This document shows positions 31,669-40,246 of a DNA stretch of 64,000 nucleotides, in pieces (the first letter of the stretch is position 1; every line of letters begins with the position of its first letter). A program made the position numbers and the translations under genes. Source of the stretch: Alphaproteobacteria bacterium (lineage in GTDB: Bacteria; Pseudomonadota; Alphaproteobacteria; Micropepsales; Micropepsaceae); contig JACKLF010000002.1 in NCBI GenBank assembly GCA_024236055.1, positions 496,001-560,000 on the forward strand. Reading direction: 5' to 3'. The notes under the pieces are model-generated. The model was given only the letters and a program-made list of their open reading frames with translations. It did not search any database and was not told the origin of the DNA.

Positions 31669-32369
31669 TGCTGGCGCTGCGCTCGGCCCTGTTCATGGTC
31701 TGGTTTCTTTGCCTGACGCTGATCCTGGCCATTCTGTGCCTGCCGCTGCTGGCGGGGCCGCGCGGTGGCGCGGTGTGGCTGGGCCGCGTCTGGTCGAAGG
31801 CCACGCTGTGGGGCCTGAAGGTCTTTGCCGGAACGCACATGCGCGTGACCGGCACGCCGCCTGCCGGACCGGTGCTGGTCGCCGCCAAGCATATGAGCAT
31901 GTGGGACACGCTGGCGCTGCATCTGGCGCTGGGCGATCCGGGCATCGTGCTCAAGCGCGAGCTGCTGAACATTCCCTTTTACGGCTGGTATCTGGGCAAG
32001 GCCGCCGCCATTCCCATCGAGCGGGCGGCGGGCGCGCGCGCGTTGCGCCTGATGACCGATGCGGCGCGCAAGGTTCTGGACCAGGGCCGCCCGGTGCTGA
32101 TCTTTCCCGAAGGCACGCGCAAGAAGCCGGGCGCGCCGCCCGACTACAAGCCGGGCGTGGCCGGGCTCTATGCCATGCTGGACGTGGCCTGCGTGCCGGT
32201 GGCGCTGGATTCGGGCGTCTATTGGCGCGGCTTCTGGAAGCGGCCGGGCACCATCACCCTGGCCTTTCTGGAACCGATCCCGCCCGGCCTGAAACGCGCC
32301 GCCTTCATGCCGCTGCTGGAGCAACGGATCGAACAGGCGACACAGGCGCTGGTCGCGCGCGCATCATGA
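31668..32369 (+). CDS. plsC: 1-acyl-sn-glycerol-3-phosphate acyltransferase
   Basis: This 233-residue membrane enzyme adds the second acyl chain to lysophosphatidic acid. After an N-terminal membrane segment (about 10-30) come the four family blocks, including KHMSMWDTLAL (HxxxxD catalytic motif, about residues 74-79), IPIERAAG and FPEGTRKKPG, then ACVPVALDSG. Its ATG overlaps the ydcF stop by one base, and its stop overlaps the next gene by four bases, so the three are co-translated. Confidence 0.93.
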   Translation: MLALRSALFMVWFLCLTLILAILCLPLLAGPRGGAVWLGRVWSKATLWGLKVFAGTHMRVTGTPPAGPVLVAAKHMSMWDTLALHLALGDPGIVLKRELLNIPFYGWYLGKAAAIPIERAAGARALRLMTDAARKVLDQGRPVLIFPEGTRKKPGAPPDYKPGVAGLYAMLDVACVPVALDSGVYWRGFWKRPGTITLAFLEPIPPGLKRAAFMPLLEQRIEQATQALVARAS

Positions 32370-32983
32370 AACAGAAAAGCACACCCCTGAAGAAGCGCGA
32401 ATGCGGGCCCTGCAAGGCCTGTTGCGAAGTGCTGAAGATCGATGTGCCCGAACTGAAGAAGAAGGCGCATGTGCTGTGCCGCTTCCACACCGGCACCGGC
32501 TGCGGCATCTATGAGACGCGCCCGCCGGTATGTCAGCATTTCCTGTGCGGCTGGCGGCTGTTCGAGGAACTGGACGATGGCTGGCGCCCGGACCTGAGCG
32601 GGGCGCTGATCGTGCGGCGCGACGCCGCCGACGTCGCCAAGGATTACCGCGACGCGCCCTATGGCCTGTCCATCGGCATCATCGGCGGCGAGGAGACCAT
32701 GACCCGGCCCGGCTTTGCCGAATTCGTGGTGGGCGAGATCGCCAAGGGCATCCCGGTGGAAATCCGCTCCAACTCGCCCGGCACGCTGCTGAACCATCAC
32801 CTGGTGGACATCAAGGCCGCCGCCCGGGACATGGAGGCCACCCGCGCCAGCCTGGCGCGCATCTTCGCCATGATCCGGGCCGCCCGCTGGAAGCGCGGGC
32901 CCTTGATGCTGTGGCACCTCTATCGGCTGGAAGTGGCCCGCCAGACCGCCCTGATGGAAAAAAGACTTAACAAAAACAGCTAG
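32366..32983 (+). CDS. Cysteine-cluster (YkgJ-like) protein at the end of the ftsEX operon
   Basis: This 205-residue protein has an N-terminal cysteine cluster: ECGPCKACCEVLKI, then CRFHTGTGCGIYETRPPVCQ and FLCGWRLFEEL, in the first 70 residues. This resembles the YkgJ/Fli_N_B family of probable zinc or iron-sulfur binding proteins. The remaining 135 residues are without known domain. It overlaps plsC by four bases, so it is clearly part of the ftsE-ftsX-ydcF-plsC unit. The metal and function are unknown. Confidence 0.8.
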   Translation: MKQKSTPLKKRECGPCKACCEVLKIDVPELKKKAHVLCRFHTGTGCGIYETRPPVCQHFLCGWRLFEELDDGWRPDLSGALIVRRDAADVAKDYRDAPYGLSIGIIGGEETMTRPGFAEFVVGEIAKGIPVEIRSNSPGTLLNHHLVDIKAAARDMEATRASLARIFAMIRAARWKRGPLMLWHLYRLEVARQTALMEKRLNKNS

Positions 32984-33088
32984 TTGCTGGTTCTGCCGCC
33001 ACTGGAAGCGGCCGCCAAAAACACCATATTAAGCCCATGTTCGGGGCAAGATGGCGGAACCGGTTTGAATGTGGTTGGTAACCGTTCA

Positions 33089-35407
33089 ATGAGCGACATT
33101 TCGCACCAGATCTGGGACATGAAGTACCGGCTCAAGGCACCGGACGGCACGCCCATCGACAACAGCCTGGAAGAAAGCTGGGCGCGGGTGGCGCTTGCCC
33201 TGGCGGCTGCCGAAGCCCCCGACATGCGCGGCACCCACGCCCACCAGTTCGCCGCCGCGCTGGCCGGCCACCGCTTCATCCCGGCGGGCCGCATCCTGGC
33301 GGGGGCCGGCACGGGCCGCGACGTGACGCTGTTCAACTGTTTCGTGATGGGCGCCATCCCCGATTCGATGGACGGCATCTTTGCGGCCCTGCGCGAGGCG
33401 GCCCTGACCCTGCAGCAGGGCGGCGGCATCGGCTACGACTTTTCGACCCTGCGGCCCAAGGGCGCCGCCGTGGCCGGCGTGGGGGCCGATGCCTCGGGGC
33501 CCGTTTCCTTCATGGATGTGTGGGATTCGATGTGCCGCACCATCATGAGCGCGGGCAGCCGCCGCGGCGCGATGATGGCGACCCTGCGCGTCGATCATCC
33601 CGACATCGAGGATTTCATCACCGCCAAGCGCACGCCGGGCCGGCTGACCAATTTCAACATGTCGGTGCTGGTGTCCGACGCCTTCATGGCGGCGGTGAAG
33701 GCCGATGAAGACTGGAACCTGGTGTTCGGCGACAAGGTCTATCGCACGGTGCGCGCACGCGCCTTGTGGGACAGCATCATGCGTTCGACCTATGACCATG
33801 CCGAGCCGGGCGTGATCTTCATCGACCGCATCAACCTGCAGAACAACCTGGCCTATTGCGAAGTCATCTGCGCCACCAATCCCTGCGGCGAACAGCCCCT
33901 GCCGCCCTATGGTGCCTGCCTTCTGGGATCGATCAACCTGGCGAAACTGGTCAGGCATCCCTTCAGCGACCAGGCCGTGCTGGATATGGCCGAACTGGAA
34001 AAGCTGACCGCCACCGCGGTGCGGATGCTGGACAATGCCATCGACGTTTCGCGCTTTCCGCTCGAGGCCCAGCGGCAGGAAGCCAAGGCCAAGCGCCGCA
34101 TCGGGCTGGGCGTGACCGGGCTGGCCGATGCGCTGATCTTCTGCAAGACCCGTTATGGCTCGCCCGAAAGCATCGCCCTGATCCGCCAATGGCTTGAGGC
34201 CTTGTCCCATGCCGCCTATCGGGCCAGCGTCGCGCTGGCGCGGGAAAAGGGCGCTTTTCCATTGTTCGACAGGACCGAATACCTGGCGCGCCCGCATATC
34301 GCCGCCCTGCCGCGGGATATTCGCGCCGCCATCGCCCAATACGGCATCCGCAATGCGCTGCTGACCTCCATCGCGCCGACCGGCACCATCTCGCTGCTGG
34401 CGGGCAATGTCTCCAGCGGCATCGAGCCGGTCTTCGCCCACAGCTATACCCGCAAGGTGCTGCAACCCGACGGCAGCCGCAGCGAACAGACGGTCAGCGA
34501 TTACGCCGTGCGCGTCTTTCGCGAAATGTTCGGCGACGAGACCGCGCTGCCCGATTATTTCGTCAACGCCCAGACGCTGAGCCCCGCCGATCATTTGGCG
34601 GTGCAGGCCGCGGCCCAGCCCTTTGTCGACAGCGCCATCTCCAAGACCATCAACGTGCCCGCGTCGATTTCCTTCGCCGATTTCGCGCATGTCTATGAAG
34701 AGGCCTATGCGTCGGGCTGCAAGGGCTGCACCACCTATCGCCCCAATGACGTGACCGGATCGGTGCTGTCCTTCGAGGCGCCGCCCAAAGCCGTCGAATC
34801 TACGCCCGCCGAAAGCGCGATCGAGCCGGAACTGCCGCTGCCCGAACCGGAGCCGCGCAAGGGCGATGTGGTCTACATGACCCAGCCGCTGGACCGGCCC
34901 GGGGCGCTGCCCGGCCGCACCTACAAGATCAAGTGGCTGGACAGCGATCACGCCTTCTACATCACCATCAACGATGTGGAGCGCGACGGGCGTGTGCGCC
35001 CCTTCGAGATTTTCATCAACTCCAAGAACATGGAGGCCTATGCCTGGGCGCTGGCGCTGACGCGCATGATCTCGGCGGTGTTCCGGCGCGGCGGCGATGT
35101 CTCTTTCGTGGTCGAGGAACTGAAGGCCATTTTCGATCCGCGCGGCGGCCAGTGGATGGGCGGGCGCTATGTGCCATCGCTGCTGGCGGCGATCGGCGAG
35201 GTGATCGAGCGCCACATGATCGAGATCGGCTTCCTGGGCCAGCGTGGCCCATCCATCGTGCCGCCGGCCGATGCCGCCAGTGCCGCCGCCAAAATCCCCA
35301 GCGAAGGCGCGCGGGCCCGATTCTGCCCGCGCTGCGGCGATGCCAGCTTCGTCAAGCTGGAAGGCTGCGATTCCTGCCTGTCCTGCGGTTATTCCAAGTG
35401 CGGCTGA
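33089..35407 (+). CDS. nrdJ: Adenosylcobalamin-dependent (class II) ribonucleotide reductase
   Basis: This 772-residue enzyme makes deoxyribonucleotides without oxygen-dependent radical assembly. Evidence is FIPAGRILAGAGT, the redox Cys region LFNCFVMGAIPDS, QGGGIGYDFSTLRP, the active-site NPCGEQPLPPYGACLLGSIN and GCKGCTTYRPND. The C-terminus ends in a zinc-ribbon-like ARFCPRCGDASFVK ... CLSCGYSKCG that carries the usual thiol shuttle. The start ATG 33089 was chosen by family alignment of DISHQIWDMKYR. Length fits the shorter NrdJ type. Confidence 0.93.
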   Translation: MSDISHQIWDMKYRLKAPDGTPIDNSLEESWARVALALAAAEAPDMRGTHAHQFAAALAGHRFIPAGRILAGAGTGRDVTLFNCFVMGAIPDSMDGIFAALREAALTLQQGGGIGYDFSTLRPKGAAVAGVGADASGPVSFMDVWDSMCRTIMSAGSRRGAMMATLRVDHPDIEDFITAKRTPGRLTNFNMSVLVSDAFMAAVKADEDWNLVFGDKVYRTVRARALWDSIMRSTYDHAEPGVIFIDRINLQNNLAYCEVICATNPCGEQPLPPYGACLLGSINLAKLVRHPFSDQAVLDMAELEKLTATAVRMLDNAIDVSRFPLEAQRQEAKAKRRIGLGVTGLADALIFCKTRYGSPESIALIRQWLEALSHAAYRASVALAREKGAFPLFDRTEYLARPHIAALPRDIRAAIAQYGIRNALLTSIAPTGTISLLAGNVSSGIEPVFAHSYTRKVLQPDGSRSEQTVSDYAVRVFREMFGDETALPDYFVNAQTLSPADHLAVQAAAQPFVDSAISKTINVPASISFADFAHVYEEAYASGCKGCTTYRPNDVTGSVLSFEAPPKAVESTPAESAIEPELPLPEPEPRKGDVVYMTQPLDRPGALPGRTYKIKWLDSDHAFYITINDVERDGRVRPFEIFINSKNMEAYAWALALTRMISAVFRRGGDVSFVVEELKAIFDPRGGQWMGGRYVPSLLAAIGEVIERHMIEIGFLGQRGPSIVPPADAASAAAKIPSEGARARFCPRCGDASFVKLEGCDSCLSCGYSKCG

Positions 35408-35451
35408 CACTCTGTATGGTCGCGCCGCATTCCCAACCCGGATGATCTGAC

Positions 35452-36204
35452 TTGCGGTATTCCTCGCGTTTCTGGCTTTACGCGCCCATGGCGGCCTTCC
35501 TGGCGCTGGCGGCGGCGGTGATGATCCACTGGTGGTTCGCCGCCAGTGCCTTTGAAAAGGCGCTGACCGCCATGAAGGGCCATGAGGCGGCGCCCGGCAT
35601 CACCATCGACTGGTCGAACGTGACGGTGGGCGGCTTTCCCTTCCGCATCGATGCCGATTTCGAGAAATTCTCGGCCGCCGGCGCGGGCGCGCGCGGACCC
35701 TTTACCTGGACCAGCGAGAAATTCGCCCTGCACAGCCTGACCTATGGCCGGCGCAAGACCGTCTATGAGGCGGCGGGCAAACAGAACCTGCAATGGGTGG
35801 CCGGCGACGGGCTGGCGCACAACATCGATTTCCTGCCCGGCACCATGCGCGGCAGTTCCACCACCGATGCGCGCGGGCTGGCGCGCTTCGACCTGGATAT
35901 CGTGGACCTCGACGGCGCGGGCTTTGCCATCCGCCGGGCGCAGTTTCACATGCGCCGCGATCCCGACGGCAAGGACCTGGATGTGGCGGTGCGCGGCGAC
36001 GATGTGCGCGGCTTTGGCGAAAACCGGCCGCTGGTGGAAGGCTTTTTCACCCTGACCGATGCGGCGCCGCTGATGCCGCTGCTGGCGGGCCAGGCCTTCT
36101 GGCCCGATGCGGTGCGCGCCTGGCACGAAAAGGATGGCCAGCAGCGCCTGACCAAGGGCACCCTGCCCGACATGGCCGCCCGCGCGTTGTCAGGGTTGTA
36201 CTAG
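35452..36204 (+). CDS. DUF2125 domain-containing exported/anchored protein
   Basis: This 250-residue protein starts with one hydrophobic helix (FWLYAPMAAFLALAAAVMIH) and continues with a DUF2125 domain: ITIDWSNVTVGGFPFRID, WTSEKFALHSLTYGRR and a long beta-rich remainder. DUF2125 proteins are inner-membrane-anchored, face the periplasm and have no known activity. The start is TTG 35452, the only option before the helix. It ends at 36204 exactly where the convergent tyrA ends (36205), with no base between. Confidence 0.85.
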   Translation: MRYSSRFWLYAPMAAFLALAAAVMIHWWFAASAFEKALTAMKGHEAAPGITIDWSNVTVGGFPFRIDADFEKFSAAGAGARGPFTWTSEKFALHSLTYGRRKTVYEAAGKQNLQWVAGDGLAHNIDFLPGTMRGSSTTDARGLARFDLDIVDLDGAGFAIRRAQFHMRRDPDGKDLDVAVRGDDVRGFGENRPLVEGFFTLTDAAPLMPLLAGQAFWPDAVRAWHEKDGQQRLTKGTLPDMAARALSGLY

Positions 36205-37119
36205 TCAGGATTTGGAATCACGCCCGAAGTTGGGGGCAGCCGATTCCTGGCCCAGCTCGATGATCGCGCGGCGGATGGCGCGGGTGCGGGTGAAGAAGTC
36301 GAACAGCTTGTCGCCGTCGCCGTCGCGGATCGCCCGCTGCAGCACCGCCAGGTCCTCGTTGAAGCGGCCCAGAACATCCATCACCGCCTCGCGGTTGTTC
36401 AGGAAGACATCGCGCCACATGGTGGGGTCCGATGCGGCGATGCGGGTGAAGTCGCGAAAGCCGCCGGCGGAATATTTGATCACCTCGCCCTCGGTGACCT
36501 TTTCCAGGTCATGGGCGGTGCCCACGATATTGTAGGCGATCAGGTGCGGCAGGTGTGAGGTGATGGCCAGCACCAGGTCGTGATGCGACGGGTCCATCAC
36601 ATCGACATTGCTGCCCAGCCCCTGCCAGAAGGCTTTCAGTCTTTCCACCGCCGCCGCATCCGCGCCCGGAAGCGGCGTCAGGATGGCCCAGCGCCCGTCG
36701 AACAGGCTGGCGAACCCCGCTTCGGGACCGGAGAATTCGGTGCCCGCGATGGGATGGGCGGGAATGAAGTGCACGCCATCGGGCACGTGGGGGCCGACAT
36801 CGCCGATCACCGCGCCCTTGACCGAACCGACATCGGACAGGATGGCGCCCGGCTTCAGATGCGGCGCAATTTCCTTCGCCACCGCCCCGCAGGCGCCCAC
36901 CGGCACGCACAGGATCACCAGTCCCGCATCGGTTACGGCGCTGGCGGCATCCTCGGCCACCGCATCGCAGAAACCCAGCGCGGCGGCGCGGGTGCGCACA
37001 TCGGCGCTGGCGTCAAAGCCCACGACTTCGTCGGCCAGTAGCCCACGCCGCGCGGCATGGGCGATGGACGAGCCGATAAGCCCCAGGCCGATGATCGCGA
37101 TTTTGCCGAATGCCGTCAT
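36205..37119 (-). CDS. tyrA: Prephenate/arogenate dehydrogenase
   Basis: This 304-residue NAD(P)-dependent enzyme oxidatively decarboxylates prephenate or arogenate in tyrosine synthesis. It has the dinucleotide fold IAIIGLGLIGSSIAHAARRG, HFIPAHPIAGTEFSGPEAGF with its catalytic histidine, and TSHLPHLIAYNIVG. Length matches the single-domain type without an ACT or mutase part. It follows hisC by one base on the same strand; HisC-type aminotransferases can also transaminate aromatic precursors, so the pair may serve both pathways. Confidence 0.94.
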   Translation of the reverse strand: MTAFGKIAIIGLGLIGSSIAHAARRGLLADEVVGFDASADVRTRAAALGFCDAVAEDAASAVTDAGLVILCVPVGACGAVAKEIAPHLKPGAILSDVGSVKGAVIGDVGPHVPDGVHFIPAHPIAGTEFSGPEAGFASLFDGRWAILTPLPGADAAAVERLKAFWQGLGSNVDVMDPSHHDLVLAITSHLPHLIAYNIVGTAHDLEKVTEGEVIKYSAGGFRDFTRIAASDPTMWRDVFLNNREAVMDVLGRFNEDLAVLQRAIRDGDGDKLFDFFTRTRAIRRAIIELGQESAAPNFGRDSKS

Positions 37120-37120
37120 C

Positions 37121-38221
37121 TCAGGACGCCATGAAGTCTTGTATCAGCGCCACGGCGCGGCGGTTTTCCTCTTCGGTGCCGATGCTCATGCGCAAGGCGT
37201 CCGGCAGGCCATAGGCTTCCACCGCGCGCAGGATCACCCCGCCCCGGTTGAGAAATTCGTCGGCGGCGGCGCGGTTCTTCGGCCCTTCCGGGAAATGGAT
37301 CAGCACGAAGTTGGCCGCGCTGTCGTCGACGCGCAGCCCGGTCTTGCGGATCTCGTCCGTCACCCAGGCCAGCCACTTGGAATTGTGCGCCACCGATTTT
37401 TCGATATGCGCGCGGTCGCCGATCGCTGCCACGCCCGCAAGCTGCTGCAGGGTCGAGACATTGAACGGGCCGCGGATGCGGTTCAGCACATCGACCACCG
37501 CCGGCGGGGCATAGCACCAGCCCAGGCGCAGCGCCGCCATGCCGAAGATTTTCGAGAAGGTGCGCGTCATCACCACATTCTCGCTGCGCGAGACCAGCGC
37601 GATCCCGGCATCGTAATCGGCGGCGGTGACATATTCGGCATAGGCCGCGTCGATCACCAGCAGCACATCCTTTGGCAGCCCGGCATGCAGCCGCGCCATC
37701 TCGTCCCGGCTGAGGTACGAGCCGGTGGGATTGTTGGGATTGGCAATGAAGACGATGCGGGTCTTGGGCGTGACCGCCGCCAGCATGGCGTCGACATCCA
37801 CCACCAGCCCGTGGTTGGTCAGCCGTTCGGGCACCGTCACCGGCACCGCACTGTTGGCCAGGGTGATGATGCGATAGACCAGAAAGGCATGCTCGCTGAA
37901 CAGCGCCTCGTCGCCGGGCTGCAGATAGGCATTGGCCAGCATGGTCAGGATCATGTCCGAACCGTCGCCGGAACAGACGATGCGCTCCGCATCCAGCCCG
38001 TGGGCGGCGGCAATGGCCTCGCGCAGGATGCGGGCGCTGCCTTCGGGATAGATGTGCAGGCTGGCCTTGGCCTGGTCCATGGCGGCGGCCACCGCCGGGC
38101 TGGGGCCCAGCGGGGATTCATTGGACGACAGCTTGAACACCGTCTTGACGCCCGAAAGCTGGGCGCGCCCGCCCACATAGGCGGTGATATCCATGATGCC
38201 GGGGCGGGGCGTGGGACGCAT
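37121..38221 (-). CDS. hisC: Histidinol-phosphate aminotransferase (possibly also aromatic)
   Basis: This 366-residue PLP aminotransferase shows KLSSNESPLGPSPAV at the start, FIANPNNPTGSYLSRDEM in the middle and the PLP-lysine motif RTFSKIFGMAALRLGW. These are class I/II HisC features. It is encoded one base ahead of tyrA, so translation is coupled. In alphaproteobacteria the hisC-tyrA pair suggests the enzyme accepts imidazole acetol phosphate and prephenate or arylpyruvates; the sequence alone does not settle this. It diverges from metX with 202 bases between. Confidence 0.92.
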   Translation of the reverse strand: MRPTPRPGIMDITAYVGGRAQLSGVKTVFKLSSNESPLGPSPAVAAAMDQAKASLHIYPEGSARILREAIAAAHGLDAERIVCSGDGSDMILTMLANAYLQPGDEALFSEHAFLVYRIITLANSAVPVTVPERLTNHGLVVDVDAMLAAVTPKTRIVFIANPNNPTGSYLSRDEMARLHAGLPKDVLLVIDAAYAEYVTAADYDAGIALVSRSENVVMTRTFSKIFGMAALRLGWCYAPPAVVDVLNRIRGPFNVSTLQQLAGVAAIGDRAHIEKSVAHNSKWLAWVTDEIRKTGLRVDDSAANFVLIHFPEGPKNRAAADEFLNRGGVILRAVEAYGLPDALRMSIGTEEENRRAVALIQDFMAS

Positions 38222-38335
38222 GCGTTAAGCCTGAAGTTCCGAAAAAGGGGCGTATTGATAGTGTCTGGGGGCCGCAAAAGCAAAATCGGGGCCTGCTGCC
38301 CAAATCCTTCAGCCCCGCCATGCCGCCGGGCGTGA

Positions 38336-38364
38336 TTGACAGCGGGCGGGGGGGCCCTTAGCTA
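38336..38364 (+). promoter_or_regulatory. Housekeeping promoter of metX-metW
   Basis: A perfect -35 TTGACA (38336-38341) is 17 bases from TAGCTA (38359-38364). Transcription would begin near 38371, giving a leader of about 53 bases before metX, all of it within the structured region at 38379-38426. Confidence 0.65.
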
Positions 38365-38378
38365 GCCATCCGCGAAAA

Positions 38379-38426
38379 GGCCATCGCCCCAAAAGGCTTG
38401 GCCGCAACAGGGCTTTGGCGGCGATG
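38379..38426 (+). promoter_or_regulatory. metX leader with two mutually exclusive hairpins, one covering the start codon
   Basis: Hairpin 1 pairs GGCCA (38379-38383) with TGGCC (38399-38403) and inside it GCC with GGC. Hairpin 2 pairs CATCGCC (38382-38388) with GGCGATG (38420-38426) and then CCAAA with TTTGG, which buries the metX start codon. Both use the same bases, so only one can form. The placement in a methionine-synthesis leader suggests a regulatory switch. It does not match the SAM-II pattern I know. Confidence 0.45.
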
Positions 38427-39578
38427 ACAGACGCGCCCCGTTTTGTGAGGCCGGTGACCCGTTCGGCCGATGTCGGACTGGCAGTGACCCTGGATGGGCC
38501 GCTGACGCTGGACTGCGGCCGCACGCTGGCGCCCGTCACCATTGCCTATACCACCTGCGGCACGCTGAACGCCGCCAAAAGCAACGCCATCCTGATCTGC
38601 CATGCGCTGACGGGCGATCAGTTCGTCGCCTCCGATCATCCCATCACCGGCAAGCCGGGCTGGTGGACATCGATGGTGGGACCGGGCAAGCCGGTCGACA
38701 CCGACCGCTTCTTTGTCATCTGCGCCAATGTCATCGGCGGCTGCATGGGCTCGACCGGGCCGACGGAGGCCGATCCGGCGACGGGCCAGCCCTATGCGCT
38801 GGATTTTCCCCTGATCACCATCCGCGACATGGTGCGGGCGCAGAAGATGCTGGTCGATCACCTGGGCATCGACAAGCTGCTGGCGGTGATCGGCGGCTCG
38901 ATGGGCGGCATGCAGGTGCTGCAATGGGCCGCGTCCTATCCGACGCGCCTGCGCGCGGCGGTGCCGATCGCCTGCGCGGCGCGCCATTCAGCCCAGAACA
39001 TCGCCTTCCACGAGGTCGGCCGCCAGGCGATCATGGCCGATCCCGACTGGCAGGGCGGAAAATATGCAACCAGCGGCACCAGCCCGTCCAAGGGCCTGGC
39101 GGTGGCGCGCATGGCCGCGCACATCACCTATGTCAGCGAGGCGGCGCTGCAGCGCAAGTTCGGCCGCAACCTGCAGAACCGCGCCGCGCTGTCCTTCCAG
39201 TTCGCGCCCGATTTCCAGATCGAATCCTATCTGCATCACCAGGGCTCGACCTTCGTCGACCGCTTCGACGCCAATTCCTATCTCTACATCACCCGCGCCA
39301 TGGACTATTTCGACCTGGCCGCCGAGCATGATGGCGTGCTGGCCGATGCCTTCAAGGACAGCCCGGTGCGCTTCTGCATCGTCTCCTTCTCCAGCGACTG
39401 GCTGTTCCCGCCCAGCGAGAACAAGCAGATCGCCCATGCCCTGAACGCGGTCGCCGCCAAGGTCAGCTTTGTCGAGATCAAGTCCGACAAGGGCCATGAC
39501 GCCTTCCTGCTGCACGAACCGGAAATGTTCGACACGGTGCGCGGCTTCCTGAACCATGTGGCGATGGAGGCGCAATGA
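38424..39578 (+). CDS. metX: Homoserine O-acyltransferase
   Basis: This 384-residue alpha/beta hydrolase-fold enzyme activates homoserine with an acetyl (or succinyl) group for methionine synthesis. It has LICHALTGDQFVASDHP, the nucleophile elbow VIGGSMGGMQVLQWAASYP (Ser159), and the catalytic His in KSDKGHDAFLLHEPEM. The ATG at 38424 lies within the leader hairpin and has only a weak AGGG at 38409-38412. It overlaps metW by four bases, the usual metX-metW arrangement in this class. Confidence 0.96.
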   Translation: MTDAPRFVRPVTRSADVGLAVTLDGPLTLDCGRTLAPVTIAYTTCGTLNAAKSNAILICHALTGDQFVASDHPITGKPGWWTSMVGPGKPVDTDRFFVICANVIGGCMGSTGPTEADPATGQPYALDFPLITIRDMVRAQKMLVDHLGIDKLLAVIGGSMGGMQVLQWAASYPTRLRAAVPIACAARHSAQNIAFHEVGRQAIMADPDWQGGKYATSGTSPSKGLAVARMAAHITYVSEAALQRKFGRNLQNRAALSFQFAPDFQIESYLHHQGSTFVDRFDANSYLYITRAMDYFDLAAEHDGVLADAFKDSPVRFCIVSFSSDWLFPPSENKQIAHALNAVAAKVSFVEIKSDKGHDAFLLHEPEMFDTVRGFLNHVAMEAQ

Positions 39579-40246
39579 GCACGCCTTCAAACGGCAATGG
39601 CCGCAATTCCAATGGACACACTTCCAACGGGTTGAGGCCGGATCTGGCCGCCATCGCCGCCATGATCCGCCCCGGCAGCCGGGTGCTGGATGTGGGCTGC
39701 GGCGACGGAGCGCTGCTGGAATATCTGGTCACCACCAAGGGCGTGGACGGGCGCGGGGTTGAAATTTCCCAGGCCAATGTGAACGCCTGCGTGGCGCGCG
39801 GCCTGGCGGTGGTGCAGGGCGACGCCGATACCGACCTGGCCGATTATCCGGCCGGCGCCTTCGATGCGGTGATCCTGTCCCAGACCATCCAGGCCACCGA
39901 AAAGCCGCTGACCGTGCTGAACCATCTGCTGCGCATCGGCCGGCGCACCGCCGTGTCGCTGCCCAATTTCGGGCACTGGAAAGTGCGCGCTGCGCTCTTG
40001 ATGGGCGGGCGCATGCCCCATACCCAGGCGCTGGATTACAGCTGGTACGACACGCCCAACATCCATCTTTGCACCCTGGCCGATTTCGTCGACCTGACGG
40101 CGGTGTGCGGCGCCAGCATCGTCGAAGCGCATGCGCTGGAAAACAGCGGCCAGACGCGGGTCATGAATCCGCGCCGGCTGACGCACGGCATCCTGGGCCC
40201 CAACCTGTTCGCCCAGGGCGGCGTCTTCCTGCTCAAGAAGGCGTGA
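39575..40246 (+). CDS. metW: MetW, methyltransferase-like partner of MetX
   Basis: This 223-residue protein has a Rossmann methyltransferase fold (MIRPGSRVLDVGCGDGALLE) and the MetW-specific stretches ILSQTIQATEKPLTVLNHLL, SLPNFGHWKVRAALLMGGRM and YDTPNIHLCTLADF. MetW is needed for full MetX activity in several proteobacteria. The first 25 residues are an Asn/Gly/Ser-rich extension (NGNGRNSNGHTSNG) that is unusual. Its end overlaps the convergent methyltransferase gene by 14 bases. Confidence 0.94.
   Translation: MSTPSNGNGRNSNGHTSNGLRPDLAAIAAMIRPGSRVLDVGCGDGALLEYLVTTKGVDGRGVEISQANVNACVARGLAVVQGDADTDLADYPAGAFDAVILSQTIQATEKPLTVLNHLLRIGRRTAVSLPNFGHWKVRAALLMGGRMPHTQALDYSWYDTPNIHLCTLADFVDLTAVCGASIVEAHALENSGQTRVMNPRRLTHGILGPNLFAQGGVFLLKKA

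Noticed and set aside
32984..33088. A cobalamin riboswitch before nrdJ
   Set aside because: GCCACTGG occurs at about 32998, but the 105-base gap is too short for the element and the other conserved parts are missing.
38222..38423. A SAM-II riboswitch before metX
   Set aside because: I looked for the SAM-II pseudoknot pattern and found no match; only the two exclusive hairpins can be supported.
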